Part shown: one piece after another, positions 1 to 4,890 of the stretch
Position numbering within the stretch: the stretch's first letter is position 1
Layout: every line of letters starts with the position of its first letter
DNA from: Janthinobacterium sp.
GTDB taxonomy: Bacteria; Pseudomonadota; Gammaproteobacteria; Burkholderiales; Burkholderiaceae_D
NCBI GenBank assembly: GCA_003482555.1
Contig: DMYQ01000069.1
Coordinates: 1 to 9,392, forward strand
DNA length: 9,392 nt
Direction of reading: 5' to 3'
Position numbers and translations under genes: made by a program
Notes under the pieces: model-generated
What the model saw: only the letters and a program-made list of their open reading frames with translations
Told to the model about the DNA's origin: nothing
Databases searched by the model: none

Positions 1-573
1 CCGGACATCTTCGAGCGCTTTCAGTCAAACGCGCCCGGGGTGAAGCTCGAACTGTTCCCGAATAACAGCCCGATCCAGATCGCCGACATCGCCTCGGGCG
101 CGCTCGACGGCGGTTTTGTCTATCTGTTCGAAGCGCTGCCGGAGACTGTCCGCGTGCTGCCGGTGGCCGCCCACCGTGTCGTGCTGGCGGTGCCGCGCAA
201 GTGGGACTTGCCGGCCCATGCCACGCTCACGGCGGCCAGCTTGAGCGGACGTCCCTTCGTGACTTTTCCGCGCGCCACCTATCCCGGTTATCACGATCAA
301 TTGATGGGCGCCTGCGCGGGCGCCGGCCTGACCCTGAACGTGGTGCAGGAAGTGTCGACCGAGGCGGCCATCCTGTCGCTGGTGTCGGCCGGCGTGGGCG
401 CGGCGCTGGTCAATTCGGCCAATTTGTCGCGCCCGCCCGCACAGGTGCGCTTCCTCGAACTGGAGGATATCTTGCTGACCTTGCCGCTCGCCTTCGCCTA
501 TTCCGACGCCAATCGGAATGCGGCGCTGAACCGCTTTCTGGGCTGCCTGGCGGAAGTCGCCGGCGCCGCCTGA
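1..573 (+). CDS. LysR-family transcriptional regulator, C-terminal part (5' truncated by window)
   Basis: The frame is open from base 1 to the TGA at 571-573, giving about 190 residues. The start and the N-terminal winged helix-turn-helix lie to the left of the window, so the GTG at 40 is internal and not a start. The visible part looks like a LysR substrate-binding domain. An early stretch IQIADIASGALDGGF matches the usual place where the effector domain describes a low-affinity site. It is followed by the second-lobe pattern GRPFVTFPR and by STEAAILSLVSAGVGAALV, the typical LysR segment before the last helices. LysR proteins bind DNA as tetramers and respond to a small-molecule co-inducer, which cannot be named here. 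LysR genes usually control a divergent neighbour, which would lie outside the window. The MBL gene downstream is co-directional, and a strong hairpin separates it from this gene. Family assignment is firm; the target is unknown. Confidence 0.88.
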   Translation, partial: PDIFERFQSNAPGVKLELFPNNSPIQIADIASGALDGGFVYLFEALPETVRVLPVAAHRVVLAVPRKWDLPAHATLTAASLSGRPFVTFPRATYPGYHDQLMGACAGAGLTLNVVQEVSTEAAILSLVSAGVGAALVNSANLSRPPAQVRFLELEDILLTLPLAFAYSDANRNAALNRFLGCLAEVAGAA

Positions 574-599
574 ACCTCGCCTCCCCCGAGCTTCGCCAA

Positions 600-628
600 G
601 GCGCCGATGTCGGCCCGGCATCGGCGCC
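600..628 (+). terminator. Perfect 10-bp hairpin after the LysR gene, possible terminator
   Basis: GGCGCCGATG at 600-609 pairs perfectly with CATCGGCGCC at 619-628 across a 9-nt loop. It begins 27 nt after the LysR stop codon. The stem is GC-rich and stable, but no T-run follows, so it is not a classical intrinsic terminator. It may block 3' exonuclease or help Rho-dependent ending. Confidence 0.4.
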
Positions 629-641
629 GTCAGCGGGCGGT

Positions 642-697
642 ATTGGCGCGCGCGCCCGTTTTGCGCGAAGATGCCGGTACGGCGCCGTGGCGCCAAT
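642..697 (+). repeat. Inverted repeat in the leader of the MBL gene
   Basis: ATTGGCGC at 642-649 is the reverse complement of GCGCCAAT at 690-697, with 40 nt between the arms. The right arm ends 8 nt before the Shine-Dalgarno AGGAG at 706-710. It could be paired operator half-sites or an mRNA stem near the ribosome site. No promoter hexamers stand out, and in DNA this GC-rich chance pairing is possible. Confidence 0.25.
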
Positions 698-717
698 TCT
701 GCCATAGGAGAAAACAC

Positions 718-1578
718 ATGCTGAAATGGATCGTTGGTGACGTCACCATCACCAAACTCGTCGAATTTGAAACCAGCTTTCCCGGCGGCGTCGCCGGCGG
801 CATGCTGCCCGACGCGACTCCCGCCGAAGTGAAGGGCATCGACTGGCTCTGCCCGCACTTCGCCACCGAAGCCGGCGACCTGAAGATGAGCGTGCACGCG
901 CTGCTGCTGCAGACGCCCACCTTCCGCCTGATCGTCGACACCTGCGTCGGCAACCACAAGGCGCGCAAGTCGCCCATGTTCAATATGCTCGACACCGACT
1001 TCCTGCTTCAGCTGGAGCGGGCCGGCTGGTCGCGCGCGTCGGTGGACGGCGTGCTGTGCACCCACCTGCACGTCGACCACGTCGGCTGGAACACCATGCG
1101 CGAAGGCGAACGCTGGGTGCCCACTTTTCCCAATGCGCGCTACTACATGGGCGAAGTCGAATACGCGCACTGGCAAAGCGCGGCCGGCGGGCCGGCGAAG
1201 GCGGCCCTGTTCGCCGACTCGGTGCAACCCATCCTGGACGCCGGGCTGGCCACCTTCGTCGCCATGGACGCGATCCTGCTGCCGGAGGTGCGGCTGATCC
1301 CGACGCCGGGCCACACGCCCGGCCATGTCAGCGTGCTGATCGAATCGAAGGGCGAGCGCGCCGTCATCACGGGCGACTTGATGCACCATCCGGCGCAGAT
1401 CGCCAGGCCGCACTGGTCGTCCGACTTCGACAGCGACAAGGATCATTCGCGCCGCACGCGGGCCGATTTTCTGGCGCGCTTTTCCGATTCGCCCACGTTG
1501 GTGATCGGCACCCATTTCGCCGGCCCGACGGCCGGGCGCGTGGTGCGCGACGGCGACAGCTACCGCTTCCTCACCTGA
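718..1578 (+). CDS. MBL-fold metallo-hydrolase, cytoplasmic (lactonase-like class)
   Basis: This 286-residue protein carries the full metallo-beta-lactamase-fold metal site. The HxHxDH motif reads HLHVDH, with ligands H116, H118, D120 and H121. A third His lies in PGHTPGH (H199), the bridging Asp is in ITGD (D220), and the last His is in IGTH (H266). These residues would hold two metal ions, probably zinc, and activate water for hydrolysis. Length and motif spacing resemble the AHL-lactonase and parathion-hydrolase branches of the superfamily, but the substrate cannot be read from sequence. There is no signal peptide, so it is expected in the cytoplasm. The ATG at 718 is preceded by AGGAG at 706-710 with 7-nt spacing. 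Upstream in-frame codons starting at 607 run through the hairpin region and are unlikely to be translated. The next gene downstream encodes a broken member of the same superfamily. Confidence 0.93.
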   Translation: MLKWIVGDVTITKLVEFETSFPGGVAGGMLPDATPAEVKGIDWLCPHFATEAGDLKMSVHALLLQTPTFRLIVDTCVGNHKARKSPMFNMLDTDFLLQLERAGWSRASVDGVLCTHLHVDHVGWNTMREGERWVPTFPNARYYMGEVEYAHWQSAAGGPAKAALFADSVQPILDAGLATFVAMDAILLPEVRLIPTPGHTPGHVSVLIESKGERAVITGDLMHHPAQIARPHWSSDFDSDKDHSRRTRADFLARFSDSPTLVIGTHFAGPTAGRVVRDGDSYRFLT

Positions 1579-1666
1579 AGAGCGGTGGCCGATGCGCGGG
1601 CGGCATCGCCTCCGCCCTTCATCGGCATTGGCCGGCGCGCGCGCTTTGCCGGATAGTACGGGGATC

Positions 1667-1683
1667 GCGGCCGCAAGGGCCGC
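1667..1683 (+). other. Short GC hairpin just upstream of the next ribosome-binding site
   Basis: GCGGCC at 1667-1672 pairs with GGCCGC at 1678-1683 over a 5-nt loop, 7 nt before the GGAG at 1691-1694. It lies in the 125-bp spacer between the two MBL-type genes. No T-run follows. A role in termination or translation control is possible but weak. Confidence 0.2.
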
Positions 1684-1703
1684 CATCGACGGAGAACGCG
1701 AAC

Positions 1704-2105
1704 ATGAAACGAACCCTGCTACTGGCCGGCGCTTGCCTGCTGGCCCATTCCATGGCCTTCGGCGCGGCGCCGATTCCCCAGCAAAGCGGGCAGGCGGCCG
1801 GATTTTACCGGGCCAGGCTGGGCGCCTTTGAAGTCGTCGCCCTGTCGGACGGCACGGCGGCGCGGCATATCGACGCCATCCTCAGCGATCCGGCCACCAC
1901 GCGCAGCGAACTGCGCGCCGACCACCTGGCGCAGCCGGTGTCGCTGTCCATCAACGCATATCTCATCAATACGCATGCGCACCTGGTCGCTTCGCCGCAC
2001 ATTTCCTTCCCCGGATTCGGACACGTGCGCAAGACGGGCGCCGGCTATGCCTGGCTGCCGCTGCCCTATACCGACCGCGTGGCGGAAATGGATGTCAAAC
2101 CCTGA
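1704..2105 (+). CDS. Exported MBL-fold hydrolase remnant, catalytic core deleted in frame
   Basis: The 133-residue product has a clear signal peptide (KR, a hydrophobic stretch, then AFGAAP near residue 20). The mature protein begins like periplasmic MBL-fold hydrolases of about 300-330 residues: GFYRARLGAFEVVALSDG at 33-50, then a variable segment, then SINAYLINT at 82-90. In intact relatives, YLINTG leads into the first active-site strand and the HxHxDH motif. Here residue 90 is followed almost at once by LVASPHISFPGFGHVRK, which is the C-terminal block of the same family (the last His region). About 190 central residues, including HxHxDH, the second His and the bridging Asp, are absent. 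The frame is kept. The ATG at 1704 has GGAG at 1691-1694, spacing 9. Hydrolase activity is not expected. The product may be a vestige or an exported small domain. Family comparison is from memory of typical members, not a search. Confidence 0.75.
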   Translation: MKRTLLLAGACLLAHSMAFGAAPIPQQSGQAAGFYRARLGAFEVVALSDGTAARHIDAILSDPATTRSELRADHLAQPVSLSINAYLINTHAHLVASPHISFPGFGHVRKTGAGYAWLPLPYTDRVAEMDVKP

Positions 2106-2133
2106 GGGCCGGGTCGGCCGCGAACGGTAACAC

Positions 2134-2601
2134 TCAAGCGCCCGGTTTGTGCACCATCAGCCAGTACACCACCAGCACGCCGCCGAAGGCTGGAAAGCCG
2201 AGCGCCGTCCAGCACTTTTCGAAACGCCAGTAAGGGGCCGGCAGCGCCGCGCCGCCGGCCGCCGCGGCGGCGGCCATGTTGCGCATGCGCAATTGCAGCC
2301 ACACCACCGGCAGCCAGCAAATCCCGGCCAGCGCGTACAGCGCCAGCGACCAGACGATCCAGGGCGAATCGAGCGGAAAGCCGGCCAGGCGTATCATCCA
2401 GAATCCCGACAGCGGCTGGATGATGACGGACGGCGTGGTGAACCACCAGTCGGCCCGCGCAACCTGGCGCGTGACGACGGCGATGGCTTGCACGTTGCCG
2501 CTGCGGTTAGTGAAAAACATAGAGAAGGCGGTGCCGAAGCCGGTGCCGAACATCAGCGTGGCGGACAGGATGTGCAGCCATTTCAGCGTCAGATAATCCA
2601 T
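2134..2601 (-). CDS. DUF2269-family integral membrane protein
   Basis: The 155-residue protein has four predicted membrane segments, at about residues 5-30, 53-71, 81-103 and 132-150. The N-terminus MDYLTLKWLHILSAT, with His10 in the first helix, and the WWFTTPSVIIQPLSG segment are typical of DUF2269. An alanine/glycine run (residues 110-119) links helices three and four. Function is unknown for the family; it is often next to DoxX-like, SDR and DCC-type genes, which fits this site. On the minus strand an AGGA lies a few nucleotides before the ATG at 2601. The TGA of the DoxX-like remnant sits 2 nt upstream of this start, so the original operon arrangement is preserved at this end. It converges on the MBL remnant with 28 bp between the two stop codons. 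Confidence 0.88.
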   Translation of the reverse strand: MDYLTLKWLHILSATLMFGTGFGTAFSMFFTNRSGNVQAIAVVTRQVARADWWFTTPSVIIQPLSGFWMIRLAGFPLDSPWIVWSLALYALAGICWLPVVWLQLRMRNMAAAAAAGGAALPAPYWRFEKCWTALGFPAFGGVLVVYWLMVHKPGA

Positions 2602-2978
2602 CTCAATTCCTGTTCGGGGTGATGCGCCACATCAGCAGCATGATGGCGGCGATGGGCAGGTTTTTCGTCAAGGAGCCGAAGGGATGCAGCCAGAATTCGG
2701 GCAGGCACAGGCTCATGATGGCGATATGGCCGGCCACCAGCAGCGGTTGCGCCGGCCACAACCAGCGTCGCGCTGCCGACCAGGACGACGCAGCCGGCCC
2801 TCAGGCTGTGCATTTCGACACCCAGCAGACCGCGTTCGACGCCCGGGACGGCGCTGAAACCGGGCGCGGCGATGTCGACGAAGGCCAGTCGCCCCTTGCC
2901 ATCCCAGCGCCGCAAACGCGCCATTTCGGATGTGCATAGCGCGCATTGGCCATCGTAAAACAGGGTCAGGGCGCTCAC
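2589..2978 (-). CDS. DCC-family (DUF393) thiol-disulfide protein, C-terminus replaced by out-of-frame sequence
   Basis: The first ~58 residues are a good DCC/DUF393 N-terminus: LTLFYDGQCALCTSEM with the CxxC at 12-15, then RLAFVDIAAPGF at 30-41 and GVEMHSL at 53-59. DCC proteins carry a thioredoxin-like CxxC and are thought to act in thiol redox chemistry, often beside DoxX or membrane partners. Normal members continue for about 50-70 more residues with a conserved C-terminal membrane-associated region. Here the sequence after residue ~60 matches nothing in the family and is rich in R, H and A. Another frame of the same DNA encodes the tail of a DoxX-like protein, so the remaining 69 residues look like a read-through of foreign frame. 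The ORF also runs 13 nt into the DUF2269 start. The GTG start at 2978 overlaps the TGA of the upstream small ORF (GTGA). A working CxxC domain is possible but the fold is probably incomplete. Confidence 0.7.
   Translation of the reverse strand: MSALTLFYDGQCALCTSEMARLRRWDGKGRLAFVDIAAPGFSAVPGVERGLLGVEMHSLRAGCVVLVGSATLVVAGATAAGGRPYRHHEPVPARILAASLRLLDEKPAHRRHHAADVAHHPEQELRWII
2603..2779 (-). pseudogene. DoxX-like membrane protein, C-terminal remnant without a start
   Basis: In a frame different from the DCC ORF, the minus strand reads ARRWLWPAQPLLVAG, then LCLPEFWLHPFGSLTKNLPI and IMLLMWRITPNRN before a TGA at 2605-2603. The pattern LPEFWLHPFGxLxKNLP is characteristic of the last helix pair of DoxX-like proteins, including those fused to SDR-type dehydrogenases. 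Only about 58 residues remain; the N-terminal helices, any SDR domain and the start codon are missing. Conserved coding sense stops near 2780, where the DCC homology on the other side also stops (about 2800). This is best explained by one deletion that fused two neighbouring genes out of frame. The segment may still be translated only if ribosomes shift frame, which I do not expect. Confidence 0.72.
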
Positions 2979-3187
2979 GACGCCGCATCCTTGTCTTCGC
3001 CGCCCAGCATGCGAGCGACCTTGCCGCCCATTTTCAGGAAGCGTTGCAGGGTGGCGGGCGGCAAGTGCTTGTAATCGTCGTCAGTCGCGCTCAGCATTTC
3101 CAGGAAAGCCAGCACCCGATCCATCTTCAGACGCGTGGCTTGCTCCAGGACCGCGTCGGCATCGGCTTCAAGCGCGCATTCGCGCAA
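2975..3187 (-). CDS. Small protein of unknown function, between response regulator and DCC genes
   Basis: I do not recognise this 70-residue product. It appears helical and charged: acidic at the N-terminus (ECALEADADAVLEQ), then DRVLAFLEMLSATDDDYKHLPP, then a basic stretch QRFLKMGGKVARML and an acidic end GGEDKDAAS. No membrane segment or signal peptide is seen. The longest form starts with TTG at 3187, only 6 nt after the TGA of the response-regulator gene and in the same frame as it, with no good Shine-Dalgarno sequence. An internal ATG at 3124 would give 49 residues. Its stop overlaps the GTG start of the DCC gene (GTGA), which suggests translational coupling and supports it being coding. 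It may instead be an eroded C-terminal piece of a larger gene. Confidence 0.55.
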   Translation of the reverse strand: MRECALEADADAVLEQATRLKMDRVLAFLEMLSATDDDYKHLPPATLQRFLKMGGKVARMLGGEDKDAAS

Positions 3188-3193
3188 GATGGT

Positions 3194-3976
3194 TCAAGAC
3201 CGGTGGGCGCGGGCGGCGCGGCGGTAGGCGCCCGGCGTGGCGCCGGTGCGGGCGCGGAAGGCGGTGGCGAAATTGCCGGCGTTATTGAAACCGATCAGCA
3301 GCGCGATATCCTGCACTTCGATATCGGTACGCTCAAGCAGCTCCATGCCGCGCGCCATGCGCGCCTCGCGGATGAAGGCGAACACGGTGGCGCCGGTCTG
3401 GGCGCGGAACATCAGGCTGAGTTTTTCGCGGTAAGTGCCGACGCTGCGGGCGATTTCGCTCAGGCCCGGCAGGGTCGCCAGATTGTCCAGGATCAGGCGC
3501 TTGACGGCGCTCACGAAGACGGCGTCCGGCTGCGCCTCCCCGCTCGGCGGCGGCGGCGCTGGCGGCGTCGGCGCGCCGGCGCGGCGCGTCAAGTGCAGGT
3601 GGATATGCACGCGCGCGGCCAGTTCGGCCGGCGCGAACGGCTTGACGACATAGTCGACGGCGCCGATCGACAGGCCCATCACGCGCTCTTCGGCGGCGTC
3701 GGCGCCGCTCAGGAAAATCACCGGGATATCGCGCGTGAGCGGGTTGGCCTTGAGCAGGCGGCAGGCGGCGTAACCGTCCATCACCGGCATGCGCACGTCG
3801 AGCAGGATCAGGTCGGGCTGGCCAGCCAGGGCCAGTTGATAACCCTGCGAACCGTTGAAGGCGACGCTGACCCGGTAGGGCAATTCGCTGAACAATTCCA
3901 TCAGCAGGCGCTGCTCGAACGGCGAATCGTCGATGATCAGGATGGAGTGTTCGGTCGCGTCGGAAATCGTAGGCAT
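3194..3976 (-). CDS. Response regulator: receiver domain fused to AraC-type DNA-binding domain
   Basis: The 260-residue protein has an N-terminal receiver domain (residues ~11-125). It shows the acidic pair D16-D17, the phosphoacceptor D60 in DLILLDVRMPVMDG, S90 at the conserved Thr/Ser switch position, and K112-P113 in VVKPF. A proline-rich linker (about 136-145) leads to an AraC/XylS DNA-binding domain (about 155-255). The second helix-turn-helix carries the family signature IGFNNAGNFATAFRARTGATPGAYRR, split here at about residues 228-253. Phosphorylation of D60 by a histidine kinase should control DNA binding. No kinase lies in the window, so the partner is unknown. The ATG at 3976 lacks a strong Shine-Dalgarno sequence; no better in-frame start was found. 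It is transcribed toward the small ORF and the DCC gene and may head that operon. It is divergent from the HxlR gene. Confidence 0.9.
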   Translation of the reverse strand: MPTISDATEHSILIIDDSPFEQRLLMELFSELPYRVSVAFNGSQGYQLALAGQPDLILLDVRMPVMDGYAACRLLKANPLTRDIPVIFLSGADAAEERVMGLSIGAVDYVVKPFAPAELAARVHIHLHLTRRAGAPTPPAPPPPSGEAQPDAVFVSAVKRLILDNLATLPGLSEIARSVGTYREKLSLMFRAQTGATVFAFIREARMARGMELLERTDIEVQDIALLIGFNNAGNFATAFRARTGATPGAYRRAARAHRS

Positions 3977-4228
3977 GGCGCGGCTGAAAAGGCGGCTGAA
4001 GAATTCATTATGCCGTTATTTCTCTTTTTTTTGCGTTTTTCTCTTCTTTCAAAATTCGTTTCACTCTCTTCAAAAGCGGACTTTGATGGAATCATGAATA
4101 ATTGTCACGACACAAGCGCACGCCGCACCCGCTTGCCACACCCGCACGCCGCAGACCCGCGTTGCCGTGGCGACGGCACACGGCGCGCCCCGCTGATCCG
4201 CAACGTTTTTGCCGCGCCAGGAGGATTC
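3977..4228. promoter_or_regulatory. Divergent intergenic region with polypyrimidine tract
   Basis: This stretch separates the response regulator (minus) from the leader ORF and HxlR gene (plus). It holds the only clearly AT-rich island of the window: 4016-4050 is almost all pyrimidine on the plus strand, with only three purines, so the response-regulator mRNA leader would be polypurine. A CATAAT at about 4013-4008 on the minus strand could be a -10 hexamer, but no convincing -35 accompanies it. Further right are two small hairpins: TGCCGT/ACGGCA at 4163-4178 and GGCGCG/CGCGCC at 4182-4218, the latter ending right at the leader Shine-Dalgarno. The region must hold promoters for both directions, but I cannot place them with confidence. 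Confidence 0.5.
4219..4224 (+). promoter_or_regulatory. Strong Shine-Dalgarno sequence of the leader ORF
   Basis: AGGAGG, a perfect anti-16S match, ends 4 nt before the ATG at 4229. It is the strongest ribosome site seen in the window, yet it serves a 20-codon ORF. The right arm of a possible stem (4213-4218) lies directly against it. Confidence 0.6.
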
Positions 4229-4291
4229 ATGCCACACGCCAGATTGCTTTGCCCCGCCTCGTATGCCGCCTGGCCCGGAGTGCGCTCATGA
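4229..4291 (+). CDS. 20-codon leader ORF coupled to the HxlR gene
   Basis: An ATG at 4229, with AGGAGG at 4219-4224, opens a 20-codon frame (begins MPHARLLC, ends WPGVRS) that stops at TGA 4289-4291. This stop overlaps the HxlR ATG at 4288 as ATGA, a classic termination-reinitiation arrangement. The peptide has one Cys, one Trp and no obvious codon run for a classical attenuator. It lies in a different frame from the HxlR gene. Seen directly: the ribosome site, the short frame and the overlap. Inferred: translation of the leader feeds ribosomes to the HxlR start and may set or regulate its level. It could be a chance ORF, since the HxlR gene has its own GGAG at 4277-4280. Confidence 0.5.
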   Translation: MPHARLLCPASYAAWPGVRS

Positions 4292-4842
4292 AACACACCG
4301 ATTTCGGCAGCATGCCGTGTCCGATCGCCCGCAGCCTGGGCAAGGTCGGCGAGTGGTGGAGCATCTTGATCTTGCGCGAAGCCTTCTACGGCAAGAGCCG
4401 CTTCGACGAATTTGAAAAGAGCTTGAAGATCGCGCCCACCATCTTGACGCGGCGCCTGGCCGACCTGGTGGCGGGTGGCATGCTGGTGCGCCGCCAGTAC
4501 TGCGCCAAGCCGCCCCGTTACGACTATGTGCTGACCAAGACCGGGCTGGCGTTCAAGCCGGTGCTGCTGGCTTTCATCGCCTGGGGCAACGAGCATTTCG
4601 CGCCCGAGGGCGCCAGCCTGGTGATCGCCAGCCGCGACACCGGCGTGGCCGCCGATCCCGTGCTGGTCGACGCCATCACCGGCCTGCCGATCAACGATGA
4701 ATACTATGGTTTCGCGCCCGGCCCGGCGGCCAGCGAAGACATGCGCGCGATGATACTGGCGCTCGAGTCGGACGCGCCGCGGGCGCCGCCGCCGCGCCGC
4801 CGGGCCGCCGCGCCGCTGTTTCCGCCACCCGACTTCGCCTGA
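4288..4842 (+). CDS. HxlR-family winged-helix transcriptional regulator
   Basis: The 184-residue protein starts in the standard HxlR way: Met, a short tail, then C11-P12-I-A-R-S-L and GEWWSILILREAFYG at 21-35. The recognition region KSRFDEFEKSLKIAPTILTRRLADL (37-60) and the wing LVRRQYCAKPPRYDYVLTKTG (66-86) are complete. Cys11 is the conserved N-terminal cysteine that acts as a redox or electrophile sensor in studied members such as HypR and QorR. These proteins are dimeric and usually repress a neighbouring oxidoreductase. After residue ~110 there is an unusual tail of about 75 residues, ending with a proline- and arginine-rich stretch (163-180) of low complexity. Start choice: the ATG at 4288 with GGAG at 4277-4280 (7-nt spacing); upstream in-frame codons to 4102 do not match the family. 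The likely target is not in the window; autoregulation is possible. Confidence 0.9.
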   Translation: MKHTDFGSMPCPIARSLGKVGEWWSILILREAFYGKSRFDEFEKSLKIAPTILTRRLADLVAGGMLVRRQYCAKPPRYDYVLTKTGLAFKPVLLAFIAWGNEHFAPEGASLVIASRDTGVAADPVLVDAITGLPINDEYYGFAPGPAASEDMRAMILALESDAPRAPPPRRRAAAPLFPPPDFA

Positions 4843-4890
4843 TAGTTTTGACTGATCGTTTTGGCTGATTATTCGGCCTGATCGCGGCCT
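4839..4890 (+). repeat. Four 13-bp-period CTGAT repeats at the convergent junction
   Basis: CTGAT recurs at 4839, 4852, 4865 and 4878, exactly 13 bp apart. The first two units are closest (CTGATAGTTTTGA and CTGATCGTTTTGG); the last two have diverged. The first TGA is the HxlR stop, and the last unit ends on the first base of the anti-sigma stop. Because 13 is not a multiple of 3, the four TGAs fall in all three plus-strand frames. No terminator hairpin with a T-run was found in the spacer. Confidence 0.75.

Noticed and set aside
25..1686. 553-codon open frame on the minus strand opposite the LysR and MBL genes
   Set aside because: It lies antisense to two well-supported genes and its product is Arg/Gly/His/Gln-rich without family motifs, as expected for the mirror frame of high-GC coding DNA.
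1056..1703. Upstream extension of the MBL remnant frame through the intact MBL gene
   Set aside because: It overlaps the strongly supported MBL gene in another frame; the signal peptide and Shine-Dalgarno sequence place the true start at 1704.
4020..4050. T-run at 4023-4050 as a plus-strand intrinsic terminator
   Set aside because: No plus-strand gene ends upstream and no stable hairpin precedes the T-run.
2930..4291. 453-codon open frame on the plus strand opposite the response regulator
   Set aside because: It is antisense to a gene with clear receiver and AraC motifs and has shadow-type composition. Only its last 20 codons (4229-4291) have a ribosome site of their own and were kept as a leader ORF.
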